Source: Acanthamoeba lenticulata
Taxonomy: Eukaryota > Discosea > Longamoebia > Acanthamoebidae
DNA length: 28,983 nt
Assembly: GCA_002179805.1 (NCBI GenBank)
Contig: NAVB01000691.1
Coordinates: 1-28,983 of the forward strand
Direction of reading: 5' to 3'
Shown: positions 20,686 to 28,983 of the stretch, piece by piece
Layout: each line of letters starts with the position of its first letter
How positions within the stretch are numbered: the first letter of the stretch is position 1
The notes under the pieces: model-generated
The model's input: only the letters and a program-made list of their open reading frames with translations
Database searches by the model: none
Told to the model about the DNA's origin: nothing
Translations under genes and position numbers: made by a program

Positions 20686-22798
20686 TCAAGGCATGGACTT
20701 GCGCGCGGCCGAGGAGCCGCGCGGGCTGAGGAGCACGTTCTGGGCGAGCTCCTCCTCGACGGTGCCGATGTACTCCCACACGAGCTGCTGCTGCTGCTCG
20801 ACCATCTGCGCATACTCGCGAATGCGCGTGTCGGCCCGCAGCCGCCGCTCGGCCACGGCCCACACGGCCAACTTCTCGGCGATGGTCCCGTAGCGCCCGG
20901 CAAAGTCCGGGTCCTCGTGGAACAGCAGGTCTCGGATCTCGATGACCGGCACCCACGCGTGGGCGCCACCGCTCGAGGCGCGGCGCTTCGTCTGCTTGAG
21001 GAGCTCCTTGGTGCGCTGGACGAGGCTCACGATGTCGGCCTCGCGCTCGGCCCGGCGGCGCTGCTGGACGGCGAGCAACAGAGCGCCGAGCAGGACGACG
21101 ACCGCGCCCGCGATGTAGTGCACGTGGGCCCACGCGGCCCGTCGCGCCACGCAGGTCCACGGCAGCTGCGCGTCGCCGGTGGTGAAGGTGTAGTTGCTGC
21201 CGACGACCTGCATCGAGATGCGGGCGGGCGTGGCCGAAGTCGGTGGGCGCTGGAGGTCGCGCTTCAGCTCGAGAAAGGCCTCGGCAAACTTGGCCTCGTC
21301 CCACGGGCGGAACAGCCCAGCCTCCTTGGTCTTTTGCTTCAGAATCTCCTTCAGCTCCTGATTGGTGATGCTCACGTCAGCACAACACACGACATGACAC
21401 GACACGCAGGAGAAGGACGAGAACGACGTACGAGTTCGGGCATGGGGAGCGGAGCGACATCGTAGCCGCACTCGACTTGGCCGGCGCGAATGGCCAGTGC
21501 GTGATGGGCCTCCTCGCGGCAAAGGTCGATGGCTCGGGCAATGTCCTGGTCCCGCACGCAGCGCACGCCGCCGCTCGGGACGTAGCCCGTCATGCACTTG
21601 ATCAAGCGGCCGTCCTTGCACACGCCATAGTGCGGGCAGTCGACGCACTTGCCACCGGACGGCGTCACGCCGGCGGGCGGCGCCGTCGCGCCGGCGCGGC
21701 CCGGGTAGGGATGGACGCTGGTGTCGCAAAAGTAGGGCTGGCTCGACGACAACAGCGACGATGCTGGCAGCGGGAGCAGCGCGGCCAGGTCGGCCAGGCC
21801 GGCCGGCAGTTGGTGGCCCTGCTGGTGGGCCAGCGCGAGACCGGCGGCCGCGGCCACCAGGGCGACGACGAGGGCCATCAGCGAGATGAGCAGCCACGAC
21901 AAGCCGCCGGCGCCGCCGCGGCCGGCCTTCTTGTGCGCGCGCTGGGCAGCAATGATACGGCGCAGGTCGGGACTCAGGTCCGAGGCCCCGACGGCGGCGC
22001 TCGTGGGAGCGGGCGTGGCGGGCGCGGACAGCTTGGGGTAGGAAATGGCTCCTGGTGGCAGCGTCACGCGGCGAGCCGACGGCGAGAGGATGGCCGACGA
22101 CGATGTCGTTGTCGAAGTGCTGGAGGAGGGCGCAGAAGTCCGGGCATCGGCGGCGACGACGGTGGGAGTGGTGTGGTCATCGTCGACGGGCTCATCGGCG
22201 GCGGAGGAAACGGGCACCGAGGCTTCTGGCGAGAACGCCAAGCGACGCGGCGCGGTGCTAGAAGAAGCGGCTGTGGTATTTCGCCATTATTTGTGAGTTA
22301 ATTTGTGCATTTATTTGATCCACAGAAATGAGAAGGGTGGTTGACGTACATTTGGGCGCAGGCGTGGAGGGGCCGGTCTGGGCGGGCTTGGAGGGCTTGG
22401 TGGTCTTGGTGGTCTTGGTGGGCTCGGCTGCGGCCGTATCAGGGGCCAAGGCTGAAGGATCCAAAAAAAAGAAAAGCAAACAGTCAGTACGTGGGGTGCG
22501 AGATCGAGAGAAAGACAGTACTGTGAATGGTCTTCCGCCTGTTAACGAAATCGGTTTGTGCAGTCCGATCTTGAGCCGATGCGAGCGTCGTGGTGGCGAG
22601 AGACGCGCGCGGGCCGGGCGTGCGCGAGTGTGCGTTGCGCGCCTGAAGCAAGGGCACGATGTTCTTGCGATAGAGATCGACATAGAAGTCCTTCTTCTCC
22701 GCGCGAGCTGGGAGCTGGTCACCAAAGCCCTCTTGCACAAGGATCGATTTGAGCTTGGCGATGGTCAATGCATTGGGGTCGGGTATCTCGTAGCTCAT
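20686..22798 (-). CDS. Heh/LEM2/MAN1-type inner nuclear membrane protein
   Basis: Four exons: 22798-22522, 22451-22350, 22270-21432 and 21357-20686, total 629 residues. Residues 7-50 (DPNALTIAKLKSILVQEGFG ... DFYVDLYRKNIVPLL) form a helix-extension-helix domain like those of yeast Src1/Heh and LEM2. A Lys/Pro/Ser/Thr-rich nucleoplasmic linker follows. The first membrane helix is at about 250-275 (WLLISLMALVVALVAAAAGL). The lumenal part has the cysteine pattern CVDCPHYGVC with a further C (335-352). The second membrane helix is near 487-504 (YIAGAVVVLLGALLLAV). The C-terminal MSC/winged-helix region (AWVPVIEIRDLLF, ADTRIREYAQMVEQ) binds chromatin or ESCRT factors in relatives. The family tethers chromatin and seals the nuclear envelope. 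The acceptor before 21357 is set by phase. The gene is convergent with the giant gene and divergent from SAP18. Confidence 0.88.
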
Positions 22799-23068
22799 TG
22801 TTGAGTTTTTTTCTACAAACGTTTCAAATCAATGGCTGCAGGGTTCGCGGCGAATGCTGCAACACCAATGCAGTGCAGATGAGGTGATGTGGGGAAGGGA
22901 GATGGTGGAGGGTGAACTGCGGCTGGTGTGTTCGCGGGCGTTTTGGCTGACGTTTGTTTGGCGGGAAGCCATGAGCTGAGAAATTTCGCTCCTCAAGCTG
23001 ACGTGGCAATGAAAGAGTCCAGAAAAAGAATTTCTTCCACAGGTCAAGATTAACCATCCAAACCCCCC
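22799..23068. promoter_or_regulatory. Divergent promoter region, LEM2-type gene and SAP18
   Basis: These 270 bases separate two divergent start codons. A poly-T stretch lies directly before the LEM2-type ATG. No clear core element or additional gene is visible. Confidence 0.5.
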
Positions 23069-23708
23069 ATGGCAGCTGCTGGCCCCGTTTCTTCACGCCC
23101 CGCGATCGTGATTGACAGAGAAAAGGTAGAAGCTCTTTGCATACAGACTCATATGGTTGGAGGGGTTGTCTATTCCATTTACTTTATTTAATCTTATTGT
23201 AATTGCGGCAGGTGTGCCCTCTCCTGCTGCGAGTGTTCATCAAAGTAGGTGGCCACAACCGCGTTGAGGACTTTCAGACTCGCGGCCGAGAACCTTCCGA
23301 AGAAGTGCAAATCTACACTTGGTTCGTCCCTTGTTCTACGCACTCGCCGACACGTCTCACTCACGCTTGGCTTGCGCGGATAACAGGAAGGACGCTACGC
23401 TGCGTGAAATGGCGAACCTTGTGAAGGAGGTGAATGGCACCGCGCGCAACACGCGCGCCCGGCTGTCGTTCTCCCTTGTCTTCCCCGACCACAGGTACTG
23501 CTTACACAACTTAGTTTGCTTCAATCACGTGTACACACGTTCATGTGCAATCGGCGCGCGTGTCCCATGCATGCACAGGGGCCGCTACCAGATCAAGCAT
23601 GTGGGGACGGTCTTCTCCACCAAGCGTTCGGAGGACGACAAGAAGACGCTCGACTCAGTGCGCTTCGTGACGGGCGACTACCTTGACGTCGCCATCTTTG
23701 TCGACTGA
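23069..23708 (+). CDS. SAP18: SAP18 (Sin3-associated polypeptide 18 / ASAP complex subunit)
   Basis: Four exons: 23069-23125, 23212-23321, 23387-23494 and 23579-23708, total 134 residues. The sequence carries the family's landmarks in order: VIDREKVCPLLLRVFIKVGG, SEEVQIYTWKDATLREMANL (with the LQIYTW-type motif), VKEVNGTARN, LSFSLVFPDHRGRYQIKHVG, and the C-terminal VRFVTGDYLDVAIFVD. The ubiquitin-like SAP18 fold serves in the Sin3-histone deacetylase repressor and in the nuclear ASAP/PSAP splicing complexes. The length is slightly below the animal protein (about 153) because the N-terminus is short. Splice sites are unambiguous because both flanking frames match the family. The leader is shared with the divergent LEM2-type gene. 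Confidence 0.96.
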
Positions 23709-24024
23709 GTAGTTCTTCTGCACCACCATCATCATACACACCACGCAGTGAAGGTTGACCTGATTTTTTGAGATTGAAGAAATGCACGTCTTCTTCACCT
23801 TGAGCAAGGCACTCGAGTGGGGACAAGGAGGTGGTTGGCCTCATGACAAGGCAATCGAACCAAAACAGCCTTGTGCCCATACCATAGACCATGATGTTTG
23901 CTTTTTCTTCCTTCCATGACCCAGGAATTAGAAGCTCGTCGACAGAAAAGAAACCACAAAAGAAAGAAGAAGCAAAAAGGCGGGAAAGCTCTGCCGCGGC
24001 AGTATATCAACAAGAAGAGAGACA
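23709..24024. other. Intergenic region between SAP18 and the kelch gene
   Basis: These 316 bases, between two plus-strand genes, hold the 3' UTR of SAP18 and the promoter/leader of the kelch gene. The last 90 bases are A/G-rich. I see no RNA gene, repeat or convincing small ORF. Confidence 0.55.
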
Positions 24025-25983
24025 ATGGGCAACGAAGCTTCTACTCCAATTCCCTACTGTGCAGAAGTTGCTTGGCGTAAGGGAGGCGCGCCGGGAGCCC
24101 CGCCAGGTCGTGAAGGACATGTTGCTGCCTGCTGGGGGAATAAGTTGTACATCTTTGGAGGGGGCTCGACTGGAGGGACGCAGCAATCAGATCTCTGGAG
24201 CTTGGATCTGGGTAAGATAAGGCGCACGGCACTTCTTCCTGTTAAAGGCTGCTATGCTACCTCGTTTTTGCTCATGTCTTTTCTTTTGTACGCGCAGCCT
24301 CGCCTGTGTGGCGCAAGCTGACGCCGTCCGGCACTGGTACTCACGTCCTCCTGACTCTTCCTCGAGTAGTTGACGTAGCTCACTCACGACCTTTGGCACG
24401 CTCAGCTCCATCTGCCCGCACGGGCGCCTGCTCTGCGGTGGTAGACGGTCGCATGTACGTCTTTGGCGGCATGGACATGGAACAAGGCTTCCTCGATGAC
24501 GTCTATTGTTTCAACCTCGGTACCACCCAAATGGAATGTGGTTGTCATCTTCATGACGCTGATAAATGCCCGCATTGGCGCGAACACAGCCGACGAGATG
24601 TGGGAGCAGGTCGAGGCCACGGGGCAAGGGCCCACGCCAAGGGACAAGAGCGCAGTCTGCGCTGTGGGCAAGTAAGACTTTTTCCACTCTCCACTTGCGC
24701 TCAGCGTCCAAATGGTGAGCTACTAAGCGAATGCACAGGAAGTTATACTTGTTTGGCGGCTTCGGCCCGGTCGAGGCTGAGGTGGAGCTGCCGGAGCGCG
24801 AGGCCGACGGCGAGGCGGAAGGCCGCCGCGCCGGCGGTGAAGAGGAAGAGGAGGAGGACGATGAAGAAGAGGAGGAGCAGGGGCCCGCCTTTGACTTCAA
24901 CTGGTTCGACGACTTGTTTGTGTTCGATACCGGTACGTGCCTGTCGTCCGCACTTGGTTACCTGCCCAGGCTACGTGCGAACACCCAAACATGGGTGAAC
25001 CCATCGCCCACACGACAACAGAGTCGCGACAGTGGGAGCGGGTGGAAGCGCAGGGCCAGATCCCGAGCGCTCGTGCGGCCTTTGCCATGGACGTCGTCGG
25101 CGACTCAATCTACCTGTTTGGAGGCCGTGACACCACCAAGCGCCAAAACGATCTCTACGTGGTTCGTCTCTAAAGCCACGCATATATGTGCGCAACAGCT
25201 AACACTTTATGCATAGCTCAACACGACTACCCACACCTGGTCGAAGCCGACGGTGTCTGGCGCGCTGCCGGCGGAGCGCTCCTTTCACACGCTGACGTCG
25301 CTCGAGTCCATGGGCAAGTCACAGTTGATCCTCTTTGGGGGTCTTTCCAGCACGAATCAACTCCTCGACGACCTCCACATCTTTGACGTCGGTATCCACT
25401 TGACATCCTCTTCTCTTCGACCAAACTTTTTTTTGTCGAACAACTGACGGTCTGTGCGCGTATGTGTGTGGCGCATGTGATCAATCAGCGACCAATGCGT
25501 GGGTGCAGCCAATGGTCAAGGCAGGCGAAACCAGAATCAACGGCCGGCGCTTCCACTCGGCCATCGTCCACGACCGGTGCGTTGGACGCGGGACGACAGA
25601 TTTCCGACCCCGACTGACTTGTGCGCATGCATTCATTTGGGGGCAACAGGTCGCTGGTGGTATTTGGCGGATCGAGCAACTTCAGCTCCGAGACGCAGGA
25701 GTGCCTCACCTTCCACAACGATGTCTTTGTGCTCGACCTCGGGGCCGTCCTGGACGCGGCTCCGGTCACTCTCCCGCTGCCCTCCTCGACCGCTACTAGC
25801 ACCCTTTCTGCTTCAACGTCAACTTCATCGTTATCGTCGTCAACAACAACGACATCAGAATCGTCATCCGCAGCCACAACAACAAGCGAGGAAAGTGGAC
25901 AAGAGGGACGAGGAAAGAAGCGCAAGAGTGAGGATATCGAACAAGCGGCCGAAGGCACGGAGGAACCTGCCTCGAATTCTTGA
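24025..25983 (+). CDS. Kelch-repeat protein with myristoylation-type N-terminus
   Basis: Nine exons: 24025-24211, 24298-24336, 24406-24519, 24590-24671, 24739-24932, 25022-25161, 25217-25391, 25489-25576 and 25650-25983, total 450 residues. Six kelch blades are visible by their Gly-Gly pairs: KLYIFGGGSTGG, RMYVFGGMDMEQG, KLYLFGGFGP, SIYLFGGRDTTK, QLILFGGLSS and LVVFGGSSNF, with the usual downstream Trp (WRKL, WEQV, WERV, WSKP). A beta-propeller for protein binding is expected. The N-terminus MGNEAS fits the N-myristoylation consensus (Gly2, Ser6), suggesting membrane attachment. The blade-3 loop (about residues 155-190) carries a long run of Glu/Asp. The C-terminal 70 residues are Ser/Thr-rich, then basic (RGKKRKSED), a possible nuclear signal. 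Introns fall at similar points of several blades. The next gene starts 77 bp after the stop. Confidence 0.9.
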
Positions 25984-26060
25984 GCCTTTTTCTATTTTTC
26001 GGCAACATTTGCAGAACGTCTCGAAACATTCAAAAATCCTTCGTGTCTTTTTACACCAAG

Positions 26061-27224
26061 ATGGCACACCGATGGGTGGATTTGGAGCGTTATCCCATTG
26101 ATGTTGTGCTCCACGACAAAACGCTGCAGCAGCAATATCAACAGCTCGTAGAGGCGGCACGGTGTGCTCTTCTTGGCGGCACGACAGAGACTCTGGGCGC
26201 CTCGCTCCCGGCTGCATACCGCAGTTTGGGGCGATCAGGGGGAGGCGTGTGTGTGCTGCCGGGCTTCTTCAAGGAGGAGGCCATCCAGTTGTCCATCGAA
26301 GATGCCTTGCGGGCAGAGCCCCAAGCTTTCCGCAGCGACAACGAGCACAACGTGTACCTGGAGGAGGAGAACAACGACGCCAGCTCCACCGCCTTGAGGG
26401 CTGAGGCAGGGGCTTCGAGGGAGGATGTGCTGCGGTGGTCCCAACACTCGTCAAAGACGTGCGTGACCTACGACCAGGTGTCGCCCGAGAGTCCCCTCCA
26501 CGCCCTCTACAACTGGGACATGCTACTTCGCTTCCTCGCGGCCGTGCTGGGCAAGGAGGAGCTCTACCGCACGGCTGACCAGCTGGGCGCACTCAACGTG
26601 CACATCTACCGCCCCGGCGATGAGCTCGGGTGGCACTTTGACAGGTATGTTGTGGCCATCCGCCAAGAACAGTGCCCACATGTTAGCTCATCTCCTCCCT
26701 TTCCGACCACGACAGAGGCGAGTTTGCAGTCTCGCTGCTCCTGCAGTCGTCTGGCGGCGGCGGCGACTTTGAATACGCTCCTCACTTGCGCTCGTCAGGT
26801 GCTGCTCCTCTTGAGCACAATGTCCAGACACAGTCCTGTTGTTGGAGTAACGTCTCTTGGCCGGTGGTGAAGATGACGAGCACTACGCGGACGTGCTCGA
26901 GGTGCTGGCCGAGGGCCAGTCTCTGCCCTCAAAGGGCGAGCGGAAGATCCGTCGATTGGAAATGACGCCAGGGACCCTCGTCTTCTTCAGTGGCCGGTTC
27001 GTCTACCTTCAAAGTTGTGTTTGGTTGCTGGTGCGTGCTGATCTCATGTGCCATTCTCCAGTAACGCGCTGCATCGCGTGACCAAGGTGACCGGCAAACG
27101 TGCGCGCATCATCGCCATCCTCTCCTACGAGACCCGGCCGGGTGTCGAGCTTAACGACTACACGCGCCTGAAGTTCTTTGGCCGCACGCAACCCCACGAA
27201 ACCAGCCCAGCGACCGTGCCATGA
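26061..27224 (+). CDS. 2-oxoglutarate/Fe(II)-dependent oxygenase-like protein
   Basis: Four exons: 26061-26644, 26716-26798, 26873-26996 and 27062-27224, total 317 residues. The double-stranded beta-helix signature is complete: GWHFDRGEFAVSLLL gives the H-x-D iron ligands His192 and Asp194, GDFEYAP follows, GTLVFFSGRNALHRV gives the distal His268, and Arg279 (in GKRARIIAILSYE) is placed to bind 2-oxoglutarate. The H-x-D...H triad and Arg strongly suggest an active oxygenase (hydroxylase or demethylase type). The N-terminal 90 residues have no known motif apart from CVLPGFFKEEAI, the usual entry strand and helix of such enzymes. The substrate is unknown. The frame is also open for about 80 bases upstream of the ATG, but lacks a start there. 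Confidence 0.85.
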
Positions 27225-27633
27225 CGGGCCGCTCGTGCTTGAGCTGCCTTCTTGGAAGTTGGCAAAACAGCCCCAAGACAAAAATGCAAAAAACAAACAA
27301 AAAAAAACACACACAACAAAACGAGTGCAGATCAAAGCGAGCACGGTGGAGCGCTCACTGGATCAATTCTTCTCTTCTGCGACCGCTGCACCCGCCTCGC
27401 GCCCCTACGTGCAAGAATCTGCACCTGCATCTTGGGTAATTCGTCCTTCCCCTTCTGTAGCTGCGCTTCTTGGATTTTCATCATGCCTTTGTTGCATCCA
27501 CCAACAGATTTGGTGGTGTAAAAGCTTTTTGACAAAGTGGTGGCGACCGAGCCTCGCTGCATCGGTCGTTGGTGTTCTTGCTCTGGTTGCCCTCTACAAG
27601 CACGGAAAAAAGAGACAACAGCTGCACCTCGTT
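27225..27633 (+). other. Region upstream of UBXD8-like gene with open frame
   Basis: These 409 bases lie between the oxygenase stop and the likely UBXD8-like ATG. One plus frame, the same one used by the next exon, is open throughout and has no ATG. It encodes an A-rich Lys/Asn/Thr patch (27276-27325), a Ser/Ala stretch with ERSLDQFF, and a hydrophobic stretch followed by basic residues (SLAASVVGVLALVALYKHGK). This may be a spliced 5' exon or leader; I cannot decide. Confidence 0.35.
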
Positions 27634-28983
27634 ATGGCTGCCGCACCTCCCGCTACTCCTGTCCCTCCGTACTTTTCCCTCCCAACGTTGCCTCATCGAT
27701 TACTTTTTGCTTTGATTACAACGACGCACTCATCTTCAACCTGTTGCAGCCAACCCTCGGGCCTGGTGTGGGGCATCATCAACACGCTGAGTACGCTTTC
27801 TTGTTGGCTGTTCATGTGGACTGACGGAGTGATATGCTGATGGCACACCAACGTCGGCGACAGGCGACTTCGTGGCCAATCTGGGCGGCGTCCCGCCACC
27901 GGAGGAGCGCGACCCGGCGCTCGCAGCATCGACCTTTGTGCGCAACTTTGAGTCTCAGTATGGCCCGAGCCATCCGGCCTTCCTCGAGTGCCCCTACAAC
28001 GAGGCCGTGCGCCGGGCCCGCAACGAGTTCCGTTTTCTGCTGGTCTACCTCCACTGCGGTCTCCACGCCGACGTCCCCTCCTTCTGCCGGTACGTCATCA
28101 TCATCATCATCTTCGTCGTCTTCGTCGTGAGTCAACTGATGAACCTTCACCATCAGGACGACGATGACGTCAGAGGCGCTGTCCGAGTTCATCAACGACA
28201 ACTTTTTGATCTGGGGCGGCGACGTGGCTTTTGCCGAGCCGATGCGGGTGAGCTACATGATTGGCGCCACGACGTACCCTGTCCTTTGCGTGCTGGTCAA
28301 CTCCAACTCCACCGTGGAGCTGGTCCAGCGCATCGAAGGCTCCATCGGCCCGGAGGAGCTCATGAACCGCCTCACCACCATCCTCGAGAACCAGGGCGCT
28401 GACCTCGTCGCCGCTCGCGCCGCCCAGTACGTGATTTTATTTTATTTTATTTTATTTTATTCCTTTAACAGCTGGGAACAGCGCCTGTTCGTCTGCTGAC
28501 CTCTCCTTTTTTTAATCTTATATTATATTAAAATGATAAATCACTAATTACTTCGTAAAAAATAGGGAGGAGCGAGAAATGGATAGGCTGATCAGGCAGG
28601 AGCAAGATCTGGCCTATGAGGAATCGCTGCGCGCCGATCAGGAGCGTGAGGAGCTCGCTCGCTTGGAGCAGGAGCGGCGGCTGGAGGAAGAGCGGCGCGT
28701 GCTCGAGGAGGAGCGGCGTGCGCGCGAGGAGGCCGAGCGCAAGGCCAATTTCCGCCAGGCCGAGCTCGCCCGCAAGCGCGCCCGCCTGCCGCCGGAGCCG
28801 CGCGAGGGCGAGCGCGCCTGCAGCGTCGTCATCCGCCTGCCCGAAGGCTCGCGTCTCGCCCGCCAGTTCCGCATGTCTGATCCTGTCCGGGTACGTTTTT
28901 TGTTCCTTCTATTTTTTTAAAAAATGTTTATATATTTATTTATTTAACAATTTTATCATCATTCACACAATTACACGAGCAGG
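27634..28983 (+). CDS. UBXD8/FAF2-like UAS-UBX protein (3' end beyond window)
   Basis: Visible exons: 27634-27686, 27750-27790, 27864-28089, 28157-28426 and 28566-28890, with the last intron starting at GTACGT 28891 and a possible acceptor at 28982. The protein shows FVRNFESQYGPSHPAFLECP and RARNEFRFLLVYLHCG, then the thioredoxin-like UAS domain (VSYMIGATTYPVLCVLV). A long Glu/Arg coiled coil with REMDRLIRQEQDLAYEESLR and ADQEREELARLEQERR comes next. After it come LPPEP and the first strand of the UBX domain (CSVVIRLPEGSRLARQFRMS). This order matches UBXD8/FAF2, an ER and lipid-droplet protein that recruits p97/Cdc48 in ER-associated degradation. The N-terminus is uncertain. The segment 27687-27749 (63 bases, in frame) may be retained, giving a more hydrophobic start. 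The usual UBA domain is not seen and may lie in unrecognised exons. Confidence 0.87.
28433..28461 (+). repeat. TTTTA pentanucleotide repeat next to splice donor
   Basis: Five or so tandem TTTTA units begin directly after the GTACGT donor at 28427 in the UBXD8-like gene. The rest of that intron is also very AT-rich. Confidence 0.85.

Noticed and set aside
20593..21465. Plus-strand open frame antisense to the LEM2-type gene
   Set aside because: The minus strand encodes a recognisable membrane and winged-helix region with consistent splicing; the antisense frame is composition-driven.
23709..24024. A possible RNA gene or small ORF between SAP18 and the kelch gene
   Set aside because: No tRNA-like arms, box motifs or protein-like frame could be seen.

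Overview
The window is intron-rich eukaryotic nuclear DNA. Exons are GC-rich with G/C-ending codons; introns are short (mostly 55-120 bases) and AT- or T-rich. The protein set (Rac-type GTPase, IQ-DH-PH RhoGEF, CLU-like giant, Heh/LEM2-type nuclear envelope protein, SAP18, UBXD8-like protein) and the style of the introns suggest an amoebozoan, most likely Acanthamoeba. The species is an inference from gene style, not proof. All exon models were joined by hand from splice signals and reading-frame continuity. No transcript evidence was available.

Layout, left to right: Rac-like GTPase (minus, C-terminus off the left edge); a 446-aa protein with a weak nucleotidyltransferase-like N-terminus (plus); a small 121-aa protein (minus); a 13-exon IQ-DH-PH RhoGEF (plus); a frame-interrupted, possibly secreted protein (plus); a 172-aa protein with an F-box-like segment (plus); a PH-domain protein (minus); monofunctional formate-tetrahydrofolate ligase (minus); a small charged protein (plus); a 21-exon, about 2050-aa protein joining a CLU-like region, a helical repeat region and fascin-like beta-trefoil repeats (plus); a Heh/LEM2/MAN1-type inner nuclear membrane protein (minus); SAP18 (plus); a kelch protein with a myristoylation-type N-terminus (plus); a 2-oxoglutarate/Fe(II) oxygenase (plus); and the 5' part of a UBXD8/FAF2-like protein, with its UBX domain cut by the right edge (plus).

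The genes are densely packed. Divergent pairs share 139-405 bp and convergent pairs are only 30-170 bp apart. There is no operon-like logic, but two themes recur. One is Rho-family and cytoskeletal control (Rac, RhoGEF, PH protein, fascin-like repeats). The other is nuclear or protein-quality control (Heh/LEM2, SAP18, UBXD8-like). The main oddities are the CLU/beta-trefoil architecture, a probable GC-AG intron inside it, a strong preference for GTNCGT splice donors, a gene whose reading frame changes with no clear introns (6622-7238), and perfect T-run/A-run palindromes at a 3' end and inside introns. I saw no tRNA, rRNA, CRISPR array or transposon.
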